Assembly: GCA_035048815.1 (NCBI GenBank)
Contig: JAUCBN010000034.1
Span: 15,424,737 to 15,488,736 of the forward strand
Direction of reading: 5' to 3'
Source: Abelmoschus esculentus
Lineage: Eukaryota > Streptophyta > Magnoliopsida > Malvales > Malvaceae
Length of the DNA stretch: 64,000 nucleotides
The notes under the pieces were generated by a model. The model searched no databases. It saw only the letters and a program-made list of their open reading frames with translations, and was not told the origin of the DNA. Below, piece after piece: positions 1 through 12,648 of this stretch. Every line of letters starts with the position of its first letter. Within the stretch, counting starts at the first letter, position 1. The position numbers and the translations under genes are program-made.

Positions 1-970
1 CAGGGACATCATAGTGCAACTGATGTTTGATTGATTTGATAAGCTGAATTTTGTTACTTTTTTCTGTGTAATGTTAGGTATGTACTTGTTTGGATCATAC
101 TGATTTTAAGAAAAAGTCTTGAACATCACTCTCTTTGCTTTGCGACAATTTAGACCATTCTCAATGTGTGTGTTTTCAGACATCAGTGCCTATGTTACCC
201 TATTCAATTGTGTGATGTCGGATGATGGTGTATTTACATTTTTTCTATGTATTTGGAGGGTTTTCTGATGATCATAGTTCTATCTGAACATATGTCAGAC
301 ATCCATTGACGACTTAAATTCGACCAATGCATGAAAAATGATTGAAATCTGGGACCAGAAACAAACGTGGACATGCTAGAAAAATGAATTGTTAGCCCTA
401 GCAAATGAAATTTAGAGTCTGATGGGCCATACGTACTCTCATGAATCCGACTTTCTGTTTAATCTCAACAGTAAAACTGCTTCCAAATATCCATTTTCCG
501 GTGCATGAATCCAGATGACGGCCTCATTTGGGATCATCTTATCCTTTAGCAAAACAATATACTCCATAATTGATGATTCAATCTAGCAATGTTGCAATCA
601 TGAAACATATGGACAATTGAGTTAACTTCTCTGTTCAAGTTTACTGCTCGGATTATGCTGTGTCCTGATCAAAGTTTCAGTGAAGTAGCCTTTAAAGTGG
701 CAAAAACCTCCATGACATCACCTCTCGTGATCACCATGAATGATGTGGTATCAAGCATAGAGATGATACTATTTACAGGAATACCATACAAAAGAAGCAG
801 ATGTGGAAAGAGGGGGGGGGGGGGGGTTCCAAAAATCATGGTAAAACATAAAAGAAGAAAAAGAGACGCAGAAGAGAGCTACGAGTTGGCTCAAACCTTA
901 CAAGTAATACAGAGATTAAGCACTTTAGAAAACGGTAATGATGATTTTGGCAAGCAAACCAACATTTGAT
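1..970. other. Intergenic sequence with a G15 tract
   Basis: No gene is supported here. This stretch lies 3' of the minus-strand NPH3 gene and may hold its 3' UTR. A run of 15 G residues lies at 812-826. The open frame spanning it (655-969) has no recognisable protein features and is probably chance. Confidence 0.5.
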
Positions 971-3266
971 TTAAGATATGGAGTGCCTCCTATCTTTGGC
1001 GGGTCTTGTTCGACCTTTGCCACCAGAACCTGAAACTCCGTCTGCCCGGACGAAGGGATAAAGCCGTCCGAGTTTCCTAGAAACCGGATTCATGAATGAT
1101 TTTCTAGGCAAAGGAGGCTTATTAGACGATGGCGTAATATTTCCCATGGGACTGCTTACTGCCGATTTTGCTGATGTTGATTTCTCTATTTCTTTCAATC
1201 TCATTTTCATTTTCACTAGCTCTAGTTTCAAGTCCTCATTCTCTCTTTTCAAGCTTGAAAGTTCACCTGAAGCTGGGTGGATATCCGTAGGGTATACATT
1301 CACCCTGGAAGAAGTGACAGCAGGGGAATCTCCACTCGAGATGCTTCCATCCATGACATCTCGAAGGCGTTGCTGCTCGTAGTAAAGGACTTGAACCACG
1401 GTCTGGACTGGAAGACGGTCGTTTTGAGCTGCGTGAGCGCAGGCCTCTCGTGAGAGTTTATGGCAATCCATTAAGCTGCAAACGTTCTTCCTCTCCAAGT
1501 CAGTTATAGTGGGATGAGCCTATTGATTGTAATCGGAAAGCAGATTAAAATGACAACATTATTTAGGGAATATATCTTTTTATAAAAAAGATCATACAAA
1601 AGGGATGTACCTTGAGGTAGATATCTATGGCTCTGTATATCCCATCCTCTGTTACCCTTGATTGTTCAGGAATGAGTTCAGCGAGACCGATGAATTTTGA
1701 GACAGATAGATTACGGTCGGATGCTATTTCTGCTAGGTAGCTCTCCATTAGCTTTCCCACCCTTTCCAAGTCACTTGGTGGAGGAGAAATGTAGTCATCT
1801 TCTTCTTTGTAGCCAAAATGGCTGCCTTCAGTATCATATTCAATGTAGTTCGTCAAGATTCGCTGCACGGTGGCAACATCAAACAATGTATCCCCAGTAA
1901 AAGAATAAGCAGGAATCAAGAGATCATCTAAAACAGCTTGTCCTAATTGCAAGGCCATCCTTTTCTCCAAATCGAGTCGACAAGCAACAGTTGTTTCGAG
2001 GTATATTGCTGCACGAAGCAACACCGATAGAAAGCTTACGGACATTGCATTTTTCTCTCTAGGCAGAAGGCTCACTATGGTTTCCAACACAACCCTTTTC
2101 TCATGTTCTTGTCGTGGATCGATTTTCGTCCTACCCTTTCCAAATACTTCCTGCACGAAAAAGGAGTCTGCACTTTTAGACATCAAGCATACATCTGGTA
2201 AACAAGTCAATTATGTTGGTATGGGATCTCACCAAACCTCTAAGAGCTTTTTGTGCATAAAGCATAAGCACTGGACCAAGAGCATATTGTTTAAAACCTC
2301 TTGCTATCATCGCAATCAGAACCCGTTGGAAGATGTCGATTCGGAGAACAGTTAAATCTTCAGCCCACCAATCGTCATTGGGTTTCAAGCTAGCAATTGT
2401 CGAAGAAATAGCACTATCATTGCCACTATCAGACCTACTAGACATACAAAATTGGCTCTCTTTGCAAGCTAAAAACGAAACCGCGTCTATGCACCGGCTC
2501 ACCAATTTAACCTTCTCTGCAATTGGCAGAATGATTTGAGACATATGCAACACAGAAACAGCTCCTGCTAGGCTCTTAAGTGCCACTTCATTCAAGTAGG
2601 CTTCAGTTCTTCCCACAAGGTTTCCGGCTGCATAGTCCTCGGTCATCTCGAGATACTCGGCAGCACATCTTAGCATCGCAATATTTTCGGTGCTTATCTC
2701 GAAATTTATCCCATAACAGAATTTAGCCACGAGTTCAAACGAATCAGCTCCTCCAGGAACATTGGGGATTTCTATGACCGAAAGGTCAGCATCATTGGAT
2801 TCTGATACAACTTTCCTTATGTAACCACTCTTAGAGACCAATGGAAACTGGAATTCAAGAGGAAAATAAGTTCAAAAAGTGCACAATTCTGTCATAAATT
2901 CAACAAATGCTAGATGCTAACTTGGTTTGCTTGTCATTCTAATGAATGGAAAATGGAATCATATGTTTCCCAAAAGGAAATAAACGAATCAAAGTATTTG
3001 ATTTCTACCTTATGCAGTGAAAAAGAAACTCCTCCAACTTGAACTGTGACATCACTGGGAATCTCCTGTGAGAAAATCCTGGAAATAAAAGGGATCAACT
3101 TAATAATTCAAGCATCCAACTCATACAAATTGATGCCTGTTAATGAAAAAAAAGGATATTAATGATACCACTCGCTGGTTCTCTTCATGGCTGTGGAAAG
3201 AAGCTCCTTTTTAGACGACATGTTAAGACAGGTGGGTGCAGTTTCTTCCTTAGCAAGATCCACCAT
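971..3266 (-). CDS. BTB/POZ and NPH3 domain protein (NPH3/RPT2-like, At5g67385 type)
   Basis: Five exons can be placed with GT/AG borders: 3169-3266, 3009-3078, 2233-2847, 1611-2150 and 971-1519, giving 623 aa. The start is the first ATG of the frame and precedes the conserved N-terminal KRTSEW segment. The BTB/POZ domain begins near residue 35 (SDVTVQVGG, SLHKFPLVSKSG, VPGGADSFELVAKFCYG). The NPH3 domain occupies about residues 205-480 (DDWWAEDLTVL, KGRTKIDPRQEHEKRVVLE, LLPREKNAMSVSFL, RLDLEKRM). The family's C-terminal block (CHKLSREACAHAAQNDRLP, QVLYYEQQRLRD) follows, then a basic, serine-rich tail. Such proteins act with phototropin and AGC kinases at the plasma membrane, or as CUL3 substrate adaptors. 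Assignment to the At5g67385 type is from remembered similarity and synteny. No lesion is visible. Confidence 0.93.
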
Positions 3267-5985
3267 GGAAGAAACTGAAGCAATTTTGTAATGATCTTAT
3301 CTGTACCTCCATTACACCACAGATGACGAGAATCTAGGCAAATAGAAATTCTGACATGATGCTATATAGCTTTTACAAGGTTGTAAAGAAGCAACAGAAA
3401 CGTGTCATTTCCTTCACTGTTTTGTCGTTTTTTCTTACCTTTAATGCTTTAATGACAAGCTGAAGCTCTGATCTCTCTAAGCCATACAAAGTACAGTCAT
3501 ACAAAATGGGTAATTCCCAAAACTAGGCCTGCCAAGGGACAGCCAACATTTACATTGAGTGGCAATTTGGGTATTGGTTGAATGCAATGAGGTGAATACA
3601 AGAAGATGAACAGTATGAGGTGTGGAAAATTTAGGGTGTTTTTTCTTTTCTATAAAAGGATGAGATGGATGGCTTCAGTTTCCTTGGTGGCTATAGGTTG
3701 AAAGCTTCCGAGTGGGACATATTCCCATCCACAGAAGTTCCCGTAGTAATCCCCGATCTATACTGCAAAAGGTTAAGACAGATGAAATCTATGTCCAACA
3801 AAACATGTCATTAAGAATCTGTACAATGTATAAATTATCAATAAATGCGTTCTTTAAAAATTAATGATTCATGAAAAGCGTCACCTTTTGTACCAATCTA
3901 TCAGTGATGTTCATCTGTTTTACGCAATTCAAGGGTCCCCTTAACCTTGATACTTCATTGGACAGATCTCCAGACTCCAATCCATCGTAATATTTGGTAT
4001 ACAGTAGTCAGTACCTTAATGGGGTTTATATTTCTCAAAGAACTTTTGTATTTAGTTGCAGGCAACTGTCCGGTATGACGAGCCTGGCCGCCTGGGTACT
4101 GTAACGTGGCTAAGGTCGTAAATCAGACGATAGAGGTCATGAGTTATTTGAGAGTTTTAATTAAAATCTTGTTAATATTCGATTTAATTAAATTTAATTT
4201 GAATTCGAAATCTGTTTGAGTTCTTAACGAGTCGACTCGAGCTACTTGATATCTGATTTATAAAAGTTCGCAAGCTACTTGAAAATATGATATACTAAAT
4301 TTTTTATTTTTAAAATTTAAAATCTAAATTCTTAAACCTAACCCCTAAAACATAAGTCTTAAACTCTAAAATCTAAACCCAACAATTTAAACTTCTAAAT
4401 TCTAAACTAACACTATAAACCCTAAAGTTTATACAACTTTTGTATTAATTTATTTTTTTTATCAAAAGGGTTTGACGAGATAAATTGCAAGCTACTCGAG
4501 TCTGATTTAGTCAAAGTTCGATTAATACTTGACTCTATTGAACTCAACTCAAGCTCAAACTTGACTTGAGTTCTTAATGAGTAAAATCGAGCCTAAATTA
4601 TTCAAGCTTACTAAAATCTAGTCAAATTTAAATTTAATTCGATTTTTTAACGAGTTAAATCAAACTCAACACTATTTCGTTTGCACCCGTGACTATTGCC
4701 TCCGCCCCGTTTTCTCGACTATTGTGTTGTTCTGTCACCCGGGTTGTGGATTCGAGCGATACAGGACCATTTTGGTTTTATGTAAAGTGGATACGGATTC
4801 TAAATATTTTCCAGTTATTTTGAGTTCAAAATATTTCTAAGTTTGAATTTATATAGAAATATGTATCGTATACGAATAATTTTTGATCTGATCCAAGAGT
4901 TAGGATCCCTGCTGAGTTGGGATCCATGGATTTCAGAAGGCATCGTCCCACCACTTGTATGATATTCCGGGACCTGTCACCTCCATATTCACTTCAATTC
5001 CACGGGAAAAAAAGAAAACTTTGCTTCAACTTTGAGCCACAAAAATAATGGTGAACCCCTCAGGAAAGGAAATAGACCCATGCTAGCCAATACCCCTAGA
5101 CATCAAAGGTTGTCCCCACCTCCATGTGCAGGGTTTTAGAATAGATTCGACCCATCAAATTATACACATTAAAACGTATTGGTTTGGAATTCCCAGCTAT
5201 ATGTTCAAGTTACAGATGGAGATTACGATTGGCCTGGTTGCTTTCCATCAATGACATGCAGAGTTGGTGCAAGCAAACACTGAGTGAACTCGTCGATAAG
5301 AGTCTGTGCCTGTGAAAACAGGGGATGTATTGGTGATGAATGATTAAAACATTATTGACTCACTGTGACATAAAAGCAAACAGTTGATGGTGAATATCCT
5401 CGACAACATACATAGAAATTATCCATATAATTGGGTTCCTTTTTGCAGCCGGTCAAGAAGAAAAGGCAAGATGAATGATGAGAAAATAGGAATTCAATCC
5501 AATGGACCAGGTCTCTTCCCCCACAAAATGAAACTCTTCACTAACATTATTGTCATGGTTTCATTCATCTGAACTGTGTATGCCATGTTTTTTAAAAACA
5601 ACCATACATGTAAAATTCACAGCTCCATACCCTACAATGGCAGACAAGGCTAGAATGTAGACAAACATGAACATCATGGACTAAACTAGGCCTTTGATTC
5701 CAACAGCTTGGCTTTATGCCATTTGCTGTGTCGTGGGAATTGGTTTTAGGGTCTGAAAATTCCAGAAGCTAAGATGATTAGACAGGCAATGCTCCAAAAA
5801 GGCTACCACGTGATCAGTGATTAGGCTAACTTTTTGTATCATCATTAATGAATAATGATGCAAGGGAAATTATGAAGTAATTACAAATAAACAAACGAAT
5901 AAATTTAATATGGTTGAAAAAAATTCGAACAGGTATCAACAAATAATTCTTTAATTTTATCAATATTCTTCGATCTTCATGATAC
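3267..5985. other. Intergenic region with degenerate repeat (about 4150-4690)
   Basis: No gene is supported. The NPH3 promoter should lie near 3270-3900. At about 4150-4690 there is AT-rich repetitive sequence. Related segments such as GAGTTCTTAA(C/T)GAGT and CAAGCTACT(T/C)GA recur in direct orientation around a stretch of degenerate CTAAACCCTAAA-like words. It looks like an old transposon remnant, but I cannot define its ends. The remainder shows nothing recognisable. Confidence 0.4.
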
Positions 5986-7473
5986 TCAAGCATGTCTAGT
6001 TGAAGCTTTCTTAAAATGTGTTGGTGTAGTTCTGATCCAACTCTTGCCACCAATCATATTTTTTGTCAAGAAAAGTTCTGCCTCAGTATCCGACAGCTTT
6101 CCTGACCATTCAACTCTTTTTCCTACAGTGGCTCCAGGTCCGTAACATTTATATTCTCTGTAGAATACCGTGCTGTAATGTAAAGAAAATCATTTGTTCA
6201 GTTTCAAACTTGACACTTAATAATGTAAGAAAAAGGAACATATTGATCTTTGTTGTTATACCTTTGTTTGGATTGGTCTCCCCAGTCATCCCACCCTTGG
6301 GGTAGTATGGCATTAGACATATAGGTTAGGGCAAAAACTACTCTAGAATATGCACCCCATGGCCTTCCCAATACGGCACTTCTTACGCCTGTTATCTTGC
6401 AACCCAAGAAAGTGAAACCCGTGTCCTCCGAAGGTGATTGCCTTCGTTGAGCTGTTATAGCTGCATCTCCTTCTGAGAGTGAATGCAAATGACAACTCTG
6501 AAAAAAAAATTATCGAAAATAATTCGTATGTAAGTTCATGGTTTATCTATACATGTCAACACGTAATATACATGATTATATTATTAGTAAGTAATTTGAT
6601 ATCTCTTAAATAAATCTTAAGTTCGAGAATATACATGTAGAAATTCTTATTGCACTCCTATAATATATATTATACTCCTAAAAGATTAAGTGTGTGATCC
6701 GAATTAACTGGTAAAAAGACTTGAAAACCAGGAGGATACCCATATATATATATATATATATTATACTCTTACATATATTAGTGAATTTACTACCTCAAAA
6801 AGGGAAGCAGCATTTCCGAAAATGAAATCGACGGTTCCTTCAATGTAACAGCTTTTGTAATAATGCCTTCCAGTGTCATCTAACAACGTATCCTGATAAG
6901 ATAAAATCCTGCATCCGAAGAAAGCTGCCCTATCTCCAGATACCCTTAAAGCAACTGCTTTAGCTCCAGGCCCGAATGTATTCTATTTATAAAAAAAAAA
7001 AAAAAAAAAGTTTGAATCTTTATGAACTTATTGAAAAATTAGTATATTTAATTAATAATATCATATTATCTCTATGTTGTGCATACCTGAATAGTGAGGT
7101 ATCGGGCAACAAAATCTGAAGCCAGCACGGTGAAGGTAGGAGATTCAAATATCTCCCCACTTTCATTCCAAGTTATTATTATGCCATTTGCCTTGGAGCC
7201 GCTTATGGTAATGAAGGGCTTGTTTGCTGGCACAACAATCTTTTCTTTATAAATGCCAGGCTTAACCAATATGAAAACGACTTCTTTGTTGTCGGATGGA
7301 ACTGCATCAATGGCATCTTGTATCTTCTCGTAGTCTCCGTTCCCCGATTGGTCGACTGTTACGAGTATGGCAGCTGAAGTTACCGCAGCATCTGCATGAG
7401 AACTTGCCGAAATGAACATGAATAAAGCGAAGACAAATATGCAGACGTAGCTAGAATAAGCAGGAGCAGCCAT
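5986..7473 (-). CDS. Pectinesterase, PME11-like (no pro-domain)
   Basis: Four exons, 7087-7473, 6794-6982, 6262-6497 and 5986-6172, total 999 nt and encode 332 aa. The start is the ATG at 7473, because the reading frame upstream of it begins only with a TTG. Residues 1 to about 27 form a hydrophobic signal peptide. The beta-helix esterase follows directly (VTVDQSGNGDYEKIQDAID), so this is a type lacking the inhibitor pro-region. Active-site blocks are intact: YQDTL, GTVDFIFG with the catalytic Asp, and LGRPWGAYSRVVF with the conserved Arg. Family function is demethylation of cell-wall homogalacturonan, releasing methanol. Similarity is closest, from memory, to Arabidopsis PME11 (At2g21610). 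An 18-nt dinucleotide AT run (about 6744-6761) lies in intron 2. Confidence 0.92.
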
Positions 7474-7563
7474 TGTTGATATGATCAAGGTGAAACAGCA
7501 AGTGAAGATATGAACTTTAGGCTTAGATCACTGGTTTTTATGGAAAGATGGTGGATATTGTTC

Positions 7564-7570
7564 TTTTATA
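7564..7570 (-). promoter_or_regulatory. Candidate TATA box of the pectinesterase gene
   Basis: TATAAAA reads on the minus strand about 90 bp upstream of the pectinesterase ATG, a normal distance for a plant promoter with a short 5' UTR. This is motif and position evidence only. Confidence 0.45.
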
Positions 7571-8524
7571 CATATCAGGGGTCGTTTTCTTGCTATGGAA
7601 GTGTTGTTAAAAATGGCTTGAAACCTTCACTCATTAATGGTGGATTAAATGAAATGAGTTTAAAAACCGAGAAAAACCCAAGTTTTATTAAATTTTCACA
7701 TGGGTTATTTACGGTTTGGTTCCTGAAAAAGTTCATGCCTATTTATAGTTGAGTTCCGGTGACCAAAATATTGAGATTTTCATTGGATTATAATATTCAA
7801 TAGTTTGATGGTTTGTCTATTGTGCAAATTTTAGTAGTTTCAATCTTAACTTTTTAACTCAGATTTAAAGGTACGTTTGTATGGGAAATAATCCGGTTTT
7901 CCCACAAAAAGTGTGACGTGCATTGGTTTTCAAACAACCGTGTATGCAAGTTTTGGGAGGAACTCAATAGACCATGGCCGCCATTTGATTTTCTTTTACC
8001 TAGCCAAGATTGGTAGTTTCGTCTACTTGAGATTAACGTTAAAAAAAATGATAGTTTGGATTCAACTCACGAAAGTCTCATGTTGCAGCAAATTTGGGAA
8101 TATTAAGTTGATGTTGCTCAAGTCTTGGTTTAGCTTGAAACCTAAACCTGGCATGAAACTTTCTGGTTCAAGTTCCATGTTATTGTCAATTTAAGATTAG
8201 TGGTGGGTAATGCCTAATGGCATGTATATAATCTTTGTTTGGATGGGCGAGTTGACCATGGCTCCGCCGGTTTCTTTAACTCCAAGTTGGTTGCTGGTGG
8301 TGGCCCAATTGTCCACTTTACGGGTTTGGGCTAAGATTATGTTTTTCTAGCTTTGCATCGGGCACTGCAAAATCAGCCACGTTTCTTCTCCACGTTATCC
8401 AAGCCCTCCCTAAAACCCTGCAACCAAACCCCTTCTTCAATGGCAACCTAACCCAAATTATACATTTTCCATTATCAAACACTTTAAAAAGATGTTGCAA
8501 TCTTTAAATTCAATCAATCCTTCA
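7571..8524. other. Intergenic region
   Basis: No gene is supported. The open frames here (for example 7913-8194 plus) show no known motif. The last 200 bp before 8525 may be the inherited 5' UTR of the RNC1 relic. Confidence 0.4.
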
Positions 8525-9100
8525 ATGGAACTCTCTTCTTCTCTTACACCCTTTCCAGAAAAGTACTATGAAATCTCATTTTCTGCATTTCTCTCTTCCT
8601 TCCCACTTCAACTCTACCAATATCCATCGAAACTCAATAATCTCCGCGTCTTCGCCGTGGCTGTCGACCCATCGCAAGAACTTCCCAGAAACAGCCCGCA
8701 AAGACTCCTAAAAGAGCTTGCCCAGCGTAAAAAAAAAAACACAACTCCGAGGAAAAATGTACCGCCAAAAAGGTTCATTCTAAAGCCTCCCCTCGATGAC
8801 AAAAAGTTGACAGAAAGATCCTGAGCAGCCCACAATTATCCTTAAAACAGTTCCCTTTGTTAAGTTTTTGCCTGCCTTCTTCGAAGCTATGAGTATTTGC
8901 TCGAAGCTAAGCAAGCTTTGGGGTACCCTTTGGTGAAATCCGAAGATTTGGGAGATGATAATCCCGCGAAACAGTTCGATACTTCGTTGTATTTGGCGTT
9001 TCAGCATCCTTCCTGTGATAGGACTAATGCCAGGTACGTTAGGTCGGCCCACTACAGGTTTTCGTTTTGGGGGCAGTATGAGCTGGAGTTGGCTCTGCAA
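8525..9100 (+). pseudogene. RNC1: 5' fragment of chloroplast RNC1 (RNase III-domain splicing factor)
   Basis: The frame from the ATG at 8525 encodes a chloroplast-type N-terminus followed by RLLKELAQRK, VPPKRFILKPPLDDKKLTER, a block highly characteristic of RNC1 (At4g37510), a plastid group II intron splicing factor with inactive RNase III domains. A one-base deletion just after this block causes a stop at 8822-8824. The protein continues in another frame (SSPQLSLK, SFCLPSSK). About ten expected residues are then missing, with a further frame change, before YLLEAKQALGYPLV, GDDNPAKQFDT and LYLAFQHPSCDRTNARYVR. Similarity ends near 9100 (ELAL), leaving roughly the first 190 residues of a protein expected to exceed 500. 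It cannot encode a functional RNC1. The functional gene is presumably elsewhere. Confidence 0.85.
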
Positions 9101-9720
9101 TTTAACTTAAATCAATACAAATTTCTTCTAGTTCTTACAATTAGGTTGGCTCTGCATTCGAGGGTCTTAATGTTGCTAACAATGAGCGCTCTATAATCAA
9201 GATCCTCAAGCATTCGAACATGAACATATATCCAACATAAATATATTCAGTTTATTTCAAGATTTCAACATCACCCCATTGCTTCATTACTGATTATCAT
9301 TATGTTCTTTACTGGTTAAGATTAGATCATGAATTCAATTCTGGACAATCTCTTCTCCTATCTTGTTAAGATAAAATTATTTCAAATATAACGGATACAA
9401 ATGTTGGATTTTCCAGGGTAGAAATGGCTTTTATAGCCCAAGTCAAAAGGTTATTGGAGTACCCGGACTAGAAATAGCATGTGGTAGTGTTTGAAAGAAT
9501 GGTACAAATAAATTAAATGGAAATGGAAAGAATTTTATGGGAGAAATGACAAGAACAACGATATCTTAACTTCGACGCAGGAACATTAACCATAAAGTGA
9601 TTGATGATCAATCATATCTTACTCTAGGGGCGCAAATCGTCCTTAATATCATGATCGAGGCTTTTACATGAATACCATCCAAATTAAAAGTCTAGTAGGC
9701 ATTATATTGATTCAGCTACG
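9101..9720. other. Intergenic region
   Basis: I see no gene. The part next to 9720 probably holds the 3' UTR of the minus-strand zinc-finger gene. Confidence 0.4.
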
Positions 9721-11070
9721 TCACTTCTTCAGATGAGGGAAGCATACATACACATCAGATTTTGGATGTTTTGCTTCCGCATGTTCCCGGCACTTCACCT
9801 CAGATGTTGTACAAATAAATGTCTGCATGCATACCTTGCACTGCATTTTGAAGGAATAAATTGTTACAATCAATCACCGATCAGTAGAACATCAAACAGA
9901 TAAGAAGCTCAAATGCTAAATAATTGTAATTCCTTCCGCTACATTCACTTGTCGAATGTCCCGAGTTCAAATTAGTTTGTCTCAATATAGCCTCATCTGC
10001 TAAAGGTTTAAAATTTACAAATAACAGGTACTGAAGAATATCATCTTCAACATGCCTAGTACCTTCATCTATAACCAATTACCAAAATAAAAGTCATCTC
10101 CTCGCTAACATGCCTAATACATTCACTACTGCTATCACGCCACTAGTTCTCACAATTGCAAATGCTTCATAAATAAAATAGAGACGTCTCAACACGCCAA
10201 TGAACTGACAGAGGACCTCTACATTAAACTTAACATTCTATCCATAGCCTGATCAGAGGGAAATTGAGAGGACGAAAAAATGACCATACGCCAACCCCCA
10301 ACACAAACAGTGCTTAGAGAAAAGAATTGAACGTGAGGATTCAAAGACTAAACATGCAACAAGAAAACAAACAAAACCACTTCGACTAAGAACTGCGTTT
10401 AACATTACAGTCACTGGCCAGAGACGGTCATTGTAAACACGAGAATGGCAGGCCATTCTACAACATGAAGATTAATAACTTACATGAGAATAGTACTTGC
10501 AGCCACTATCATAAAGGGCCAGTTAGTTTTATGGGTTAAGGATGGGAGAAATTATAATTAATGATTAAGCTACAACATAACCATTAGATTAGAAATTTTT
10601 AAATTCTTATCCATTTGAGCTTTCTTGCAAAGCAAACCCTTCGGAAAAATAATTAGCCAGAAAAACTAAAACAATCCCACATAATTTGAAGGGACAAGAT
10701 ATCAGAAAGTTCAATTGAATATTTTCTTCATGTTCCGAGGGGGATATGAGAAGATAAAGCAATTGCAACCAACAAAAAGAAATAGCAAACGACGACAAAA
10801 CAAGACAAAAAAGGCAATAATATGAACACCAAAATCACCTGAATCGTCATAGCTTTCTTGTTTGAATCTAGCTGGCTTCCTGAAAACATAAAAACATATA
10901 ATCGATAGGCGGATCTAATTATATGAAAGTAAAAAAAATATCCGTAATTTTTACAGTTCTTTCTAGTTTCTGATAGGAAAACAAAAAGAGAAACCTTTAG
11001 CGGCGGCTTTAGCCTTCTCGAGGTTTTTCTCACGCGCCATCTTCGACTTTTGGGCATTTCCTCCTCCCAT
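9721..11070 (-). CDS. Small SERF-like/C2H2 zinc-finger protein (At2g23090 type)
   Basis: Exons 10995-11070, 10839-10879 and 9721-9840 join in frame (237 nt, 78 aa). The N-terminus MGGGNAQKSKMAREKNLEKA is the SERF/4F5-like basic segment. Exon 3 supplies a compact zinc-binding motif, CKVC followed by REHAEAKH, and the protein ends FPHLKK. The architecture matches the short, highly conserved plant proteins resembling ZNF706 (Arabidopsis At2g23090). Its biochemical role is not established; nucleic-acid or chaperone-like roles have been suggested for relatives. The first intron is short and the second is about 1 kb. The neighbouring MFS gene is divergent, and in Arabidopsis At2g23093 is, as I recall, likewise its neighbour. 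Confidence 0.9.
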
Positions 11071-11259
11071 ATCTGACCGATTCGGCGTGAATATGAACCC
11101 TAATTTGGTTAAGGAGAAAGAGGATTCGAAACACAATTATTTTGTTTCAGTTAAATATTAATACGGGAAATTTGTAAATAGTAGTATTTATAGAGCGGTG
11201 AGAGAATGGCAATGTCACTTGCCTTTCGGCTTGCCTAAAGGAGTTTTTTTTTTTTTTTT

Positions 11260-12302
11260 GGTTAACTCAATAATAGGTACTCAAAGTATACATTTTTTTG
11301 AAATAGGTGTTTAATATTTTTTTGGCCGAAATAAGTATCTAAACTATATATTTTTTCTGAGATATGTGCCTAATGTATTTTTTGGCTGAAATAGGTGCCT
11401 AAAGTTTTATTCCCTTAGTGTTTTAAGATAATAGTGTTAAAAGAAAATTGTTTAATTTATAAATAATTACATAAACTATATGTTTTTTTTTAAAAAATGC
11501 CTAATGTAATTTTTATTAAAATAAATACCTAATTTTTTCTTATAAGTAATTTATATTTCTTATAAGATATAAAATTAGTTATATCTTAAATTAATCATTT
11601 AACCTTTTAAATTATGAGAACAAAATTATTTTTTAACAACACTAAAATAAAAAATAATTAAAATTTATATAATTTTATATTAATATTTTTTATATTTTCC
11701 ACAACAATCATCAATGGGACAAATCGATTCACTTGCAAGGACACGCTACCGGTTCACATGGGGAATATATACAAAAATTCTTATATTCCTATTACATTTA
11801 TAATTGTATCGAAAAAGAATTGAAAATATTAATATAAAATTATATAAATTTAATTAATTTCTATTTTAATGTTGTTAAAAAATATTTTTTCTCATAATTT
11901 CAGCTACTAATCAAATTTAAATAAATTATTAATCAATTATAATAAATAATTTAATAGATTAAAACGATGATATATAAATAATTTTACATCTTATAAGAAA
12001 TATAAACTACTTATAAGAAAAAAATTAGGCATTTATTTCAATAAAAATTACATTAGGAACCTATTTTAAAATATATATATACTTTAGGTACTTATTTATA
12101 AATTAAACAATTTTCTTTTAACAGTGTTACCTTAAAATACCAAGGGAATAAAACTTTAGGCACCTATTTCAGTCAAAAAATACATTAAACACTTATATCA
12201 GAAAAAATATATAATTTAGGCACTTATATCAGCCAAAAAAACATTAAACACCTATTTCATAAAAAGTGTATATTTTAAGCACTTATTACTGAGTTAAGCC
12301 TT
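11260..12302. mobile_element. Foldback element with arms of about 450 bp
   Basis: The left arm (about 11260-11700) and right arm (about 11815-12302) are imperfect inverted repeats. GTTAACTCAATAATAGGTAC on the left matches the reverse complement of the right end, and similarity continues through blocks such as GAAATAGGTG and AAAGTTTTATTCCCTT into the centre. Each arm holds degenerate subunits of about 30 bp built on GAAATAGGTGCCTAA. About 100 bp of unique spacer remains. There is no coding capacity. It sits between the divergent zinc-finger and MFS genes. I could not identify a clear target duplication or superfamily; a Mutator-like or foldback MITE is possible. Confidence 0.85.
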
Positions 12303-12648
12303 TATTTTTTCCATTTATTTTCGATTATTGTTTTACATTTCAGTAATCTAAAAAGTTTATTCGACGAATTTAATTCGATGAAAAAAAGAAAAATAAGAGT
12401 AATATACTTATTTTTTTATTAAAAAACAATTAAACAATAATAAAAAAGAGTTTTTTCGGTACATGGTATCTGTTTAAAAGTTTTTTTTTAAAACGCACTG
12501 TTTCAGTTGGAACAGTAACACGGCGCGTGTTTTAACTCTACTTCTTTCTCAGTTTTTCACTTTCCTCAGATGCATAACTTCTAACTTCCCATCTCCTCCG
12601 TAATCTTAATTCCCGATCCGATCTAGGGTTCTTCCGTCTGAGATCGAA
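12303..12648. other. Likely promoter and 5' UTR of the MFS gene
   Basis: AT-rich to about 12500, then pyrimidine-rich leader-like sequence up to the ATG at 12649. No discrete element is certain. Confidence 0.4.

Noticed and set aside
655..969. 104-codon open frame on the plus strand
   Set aside because: Runs through the G15 tract, has biased composition and no family motif.
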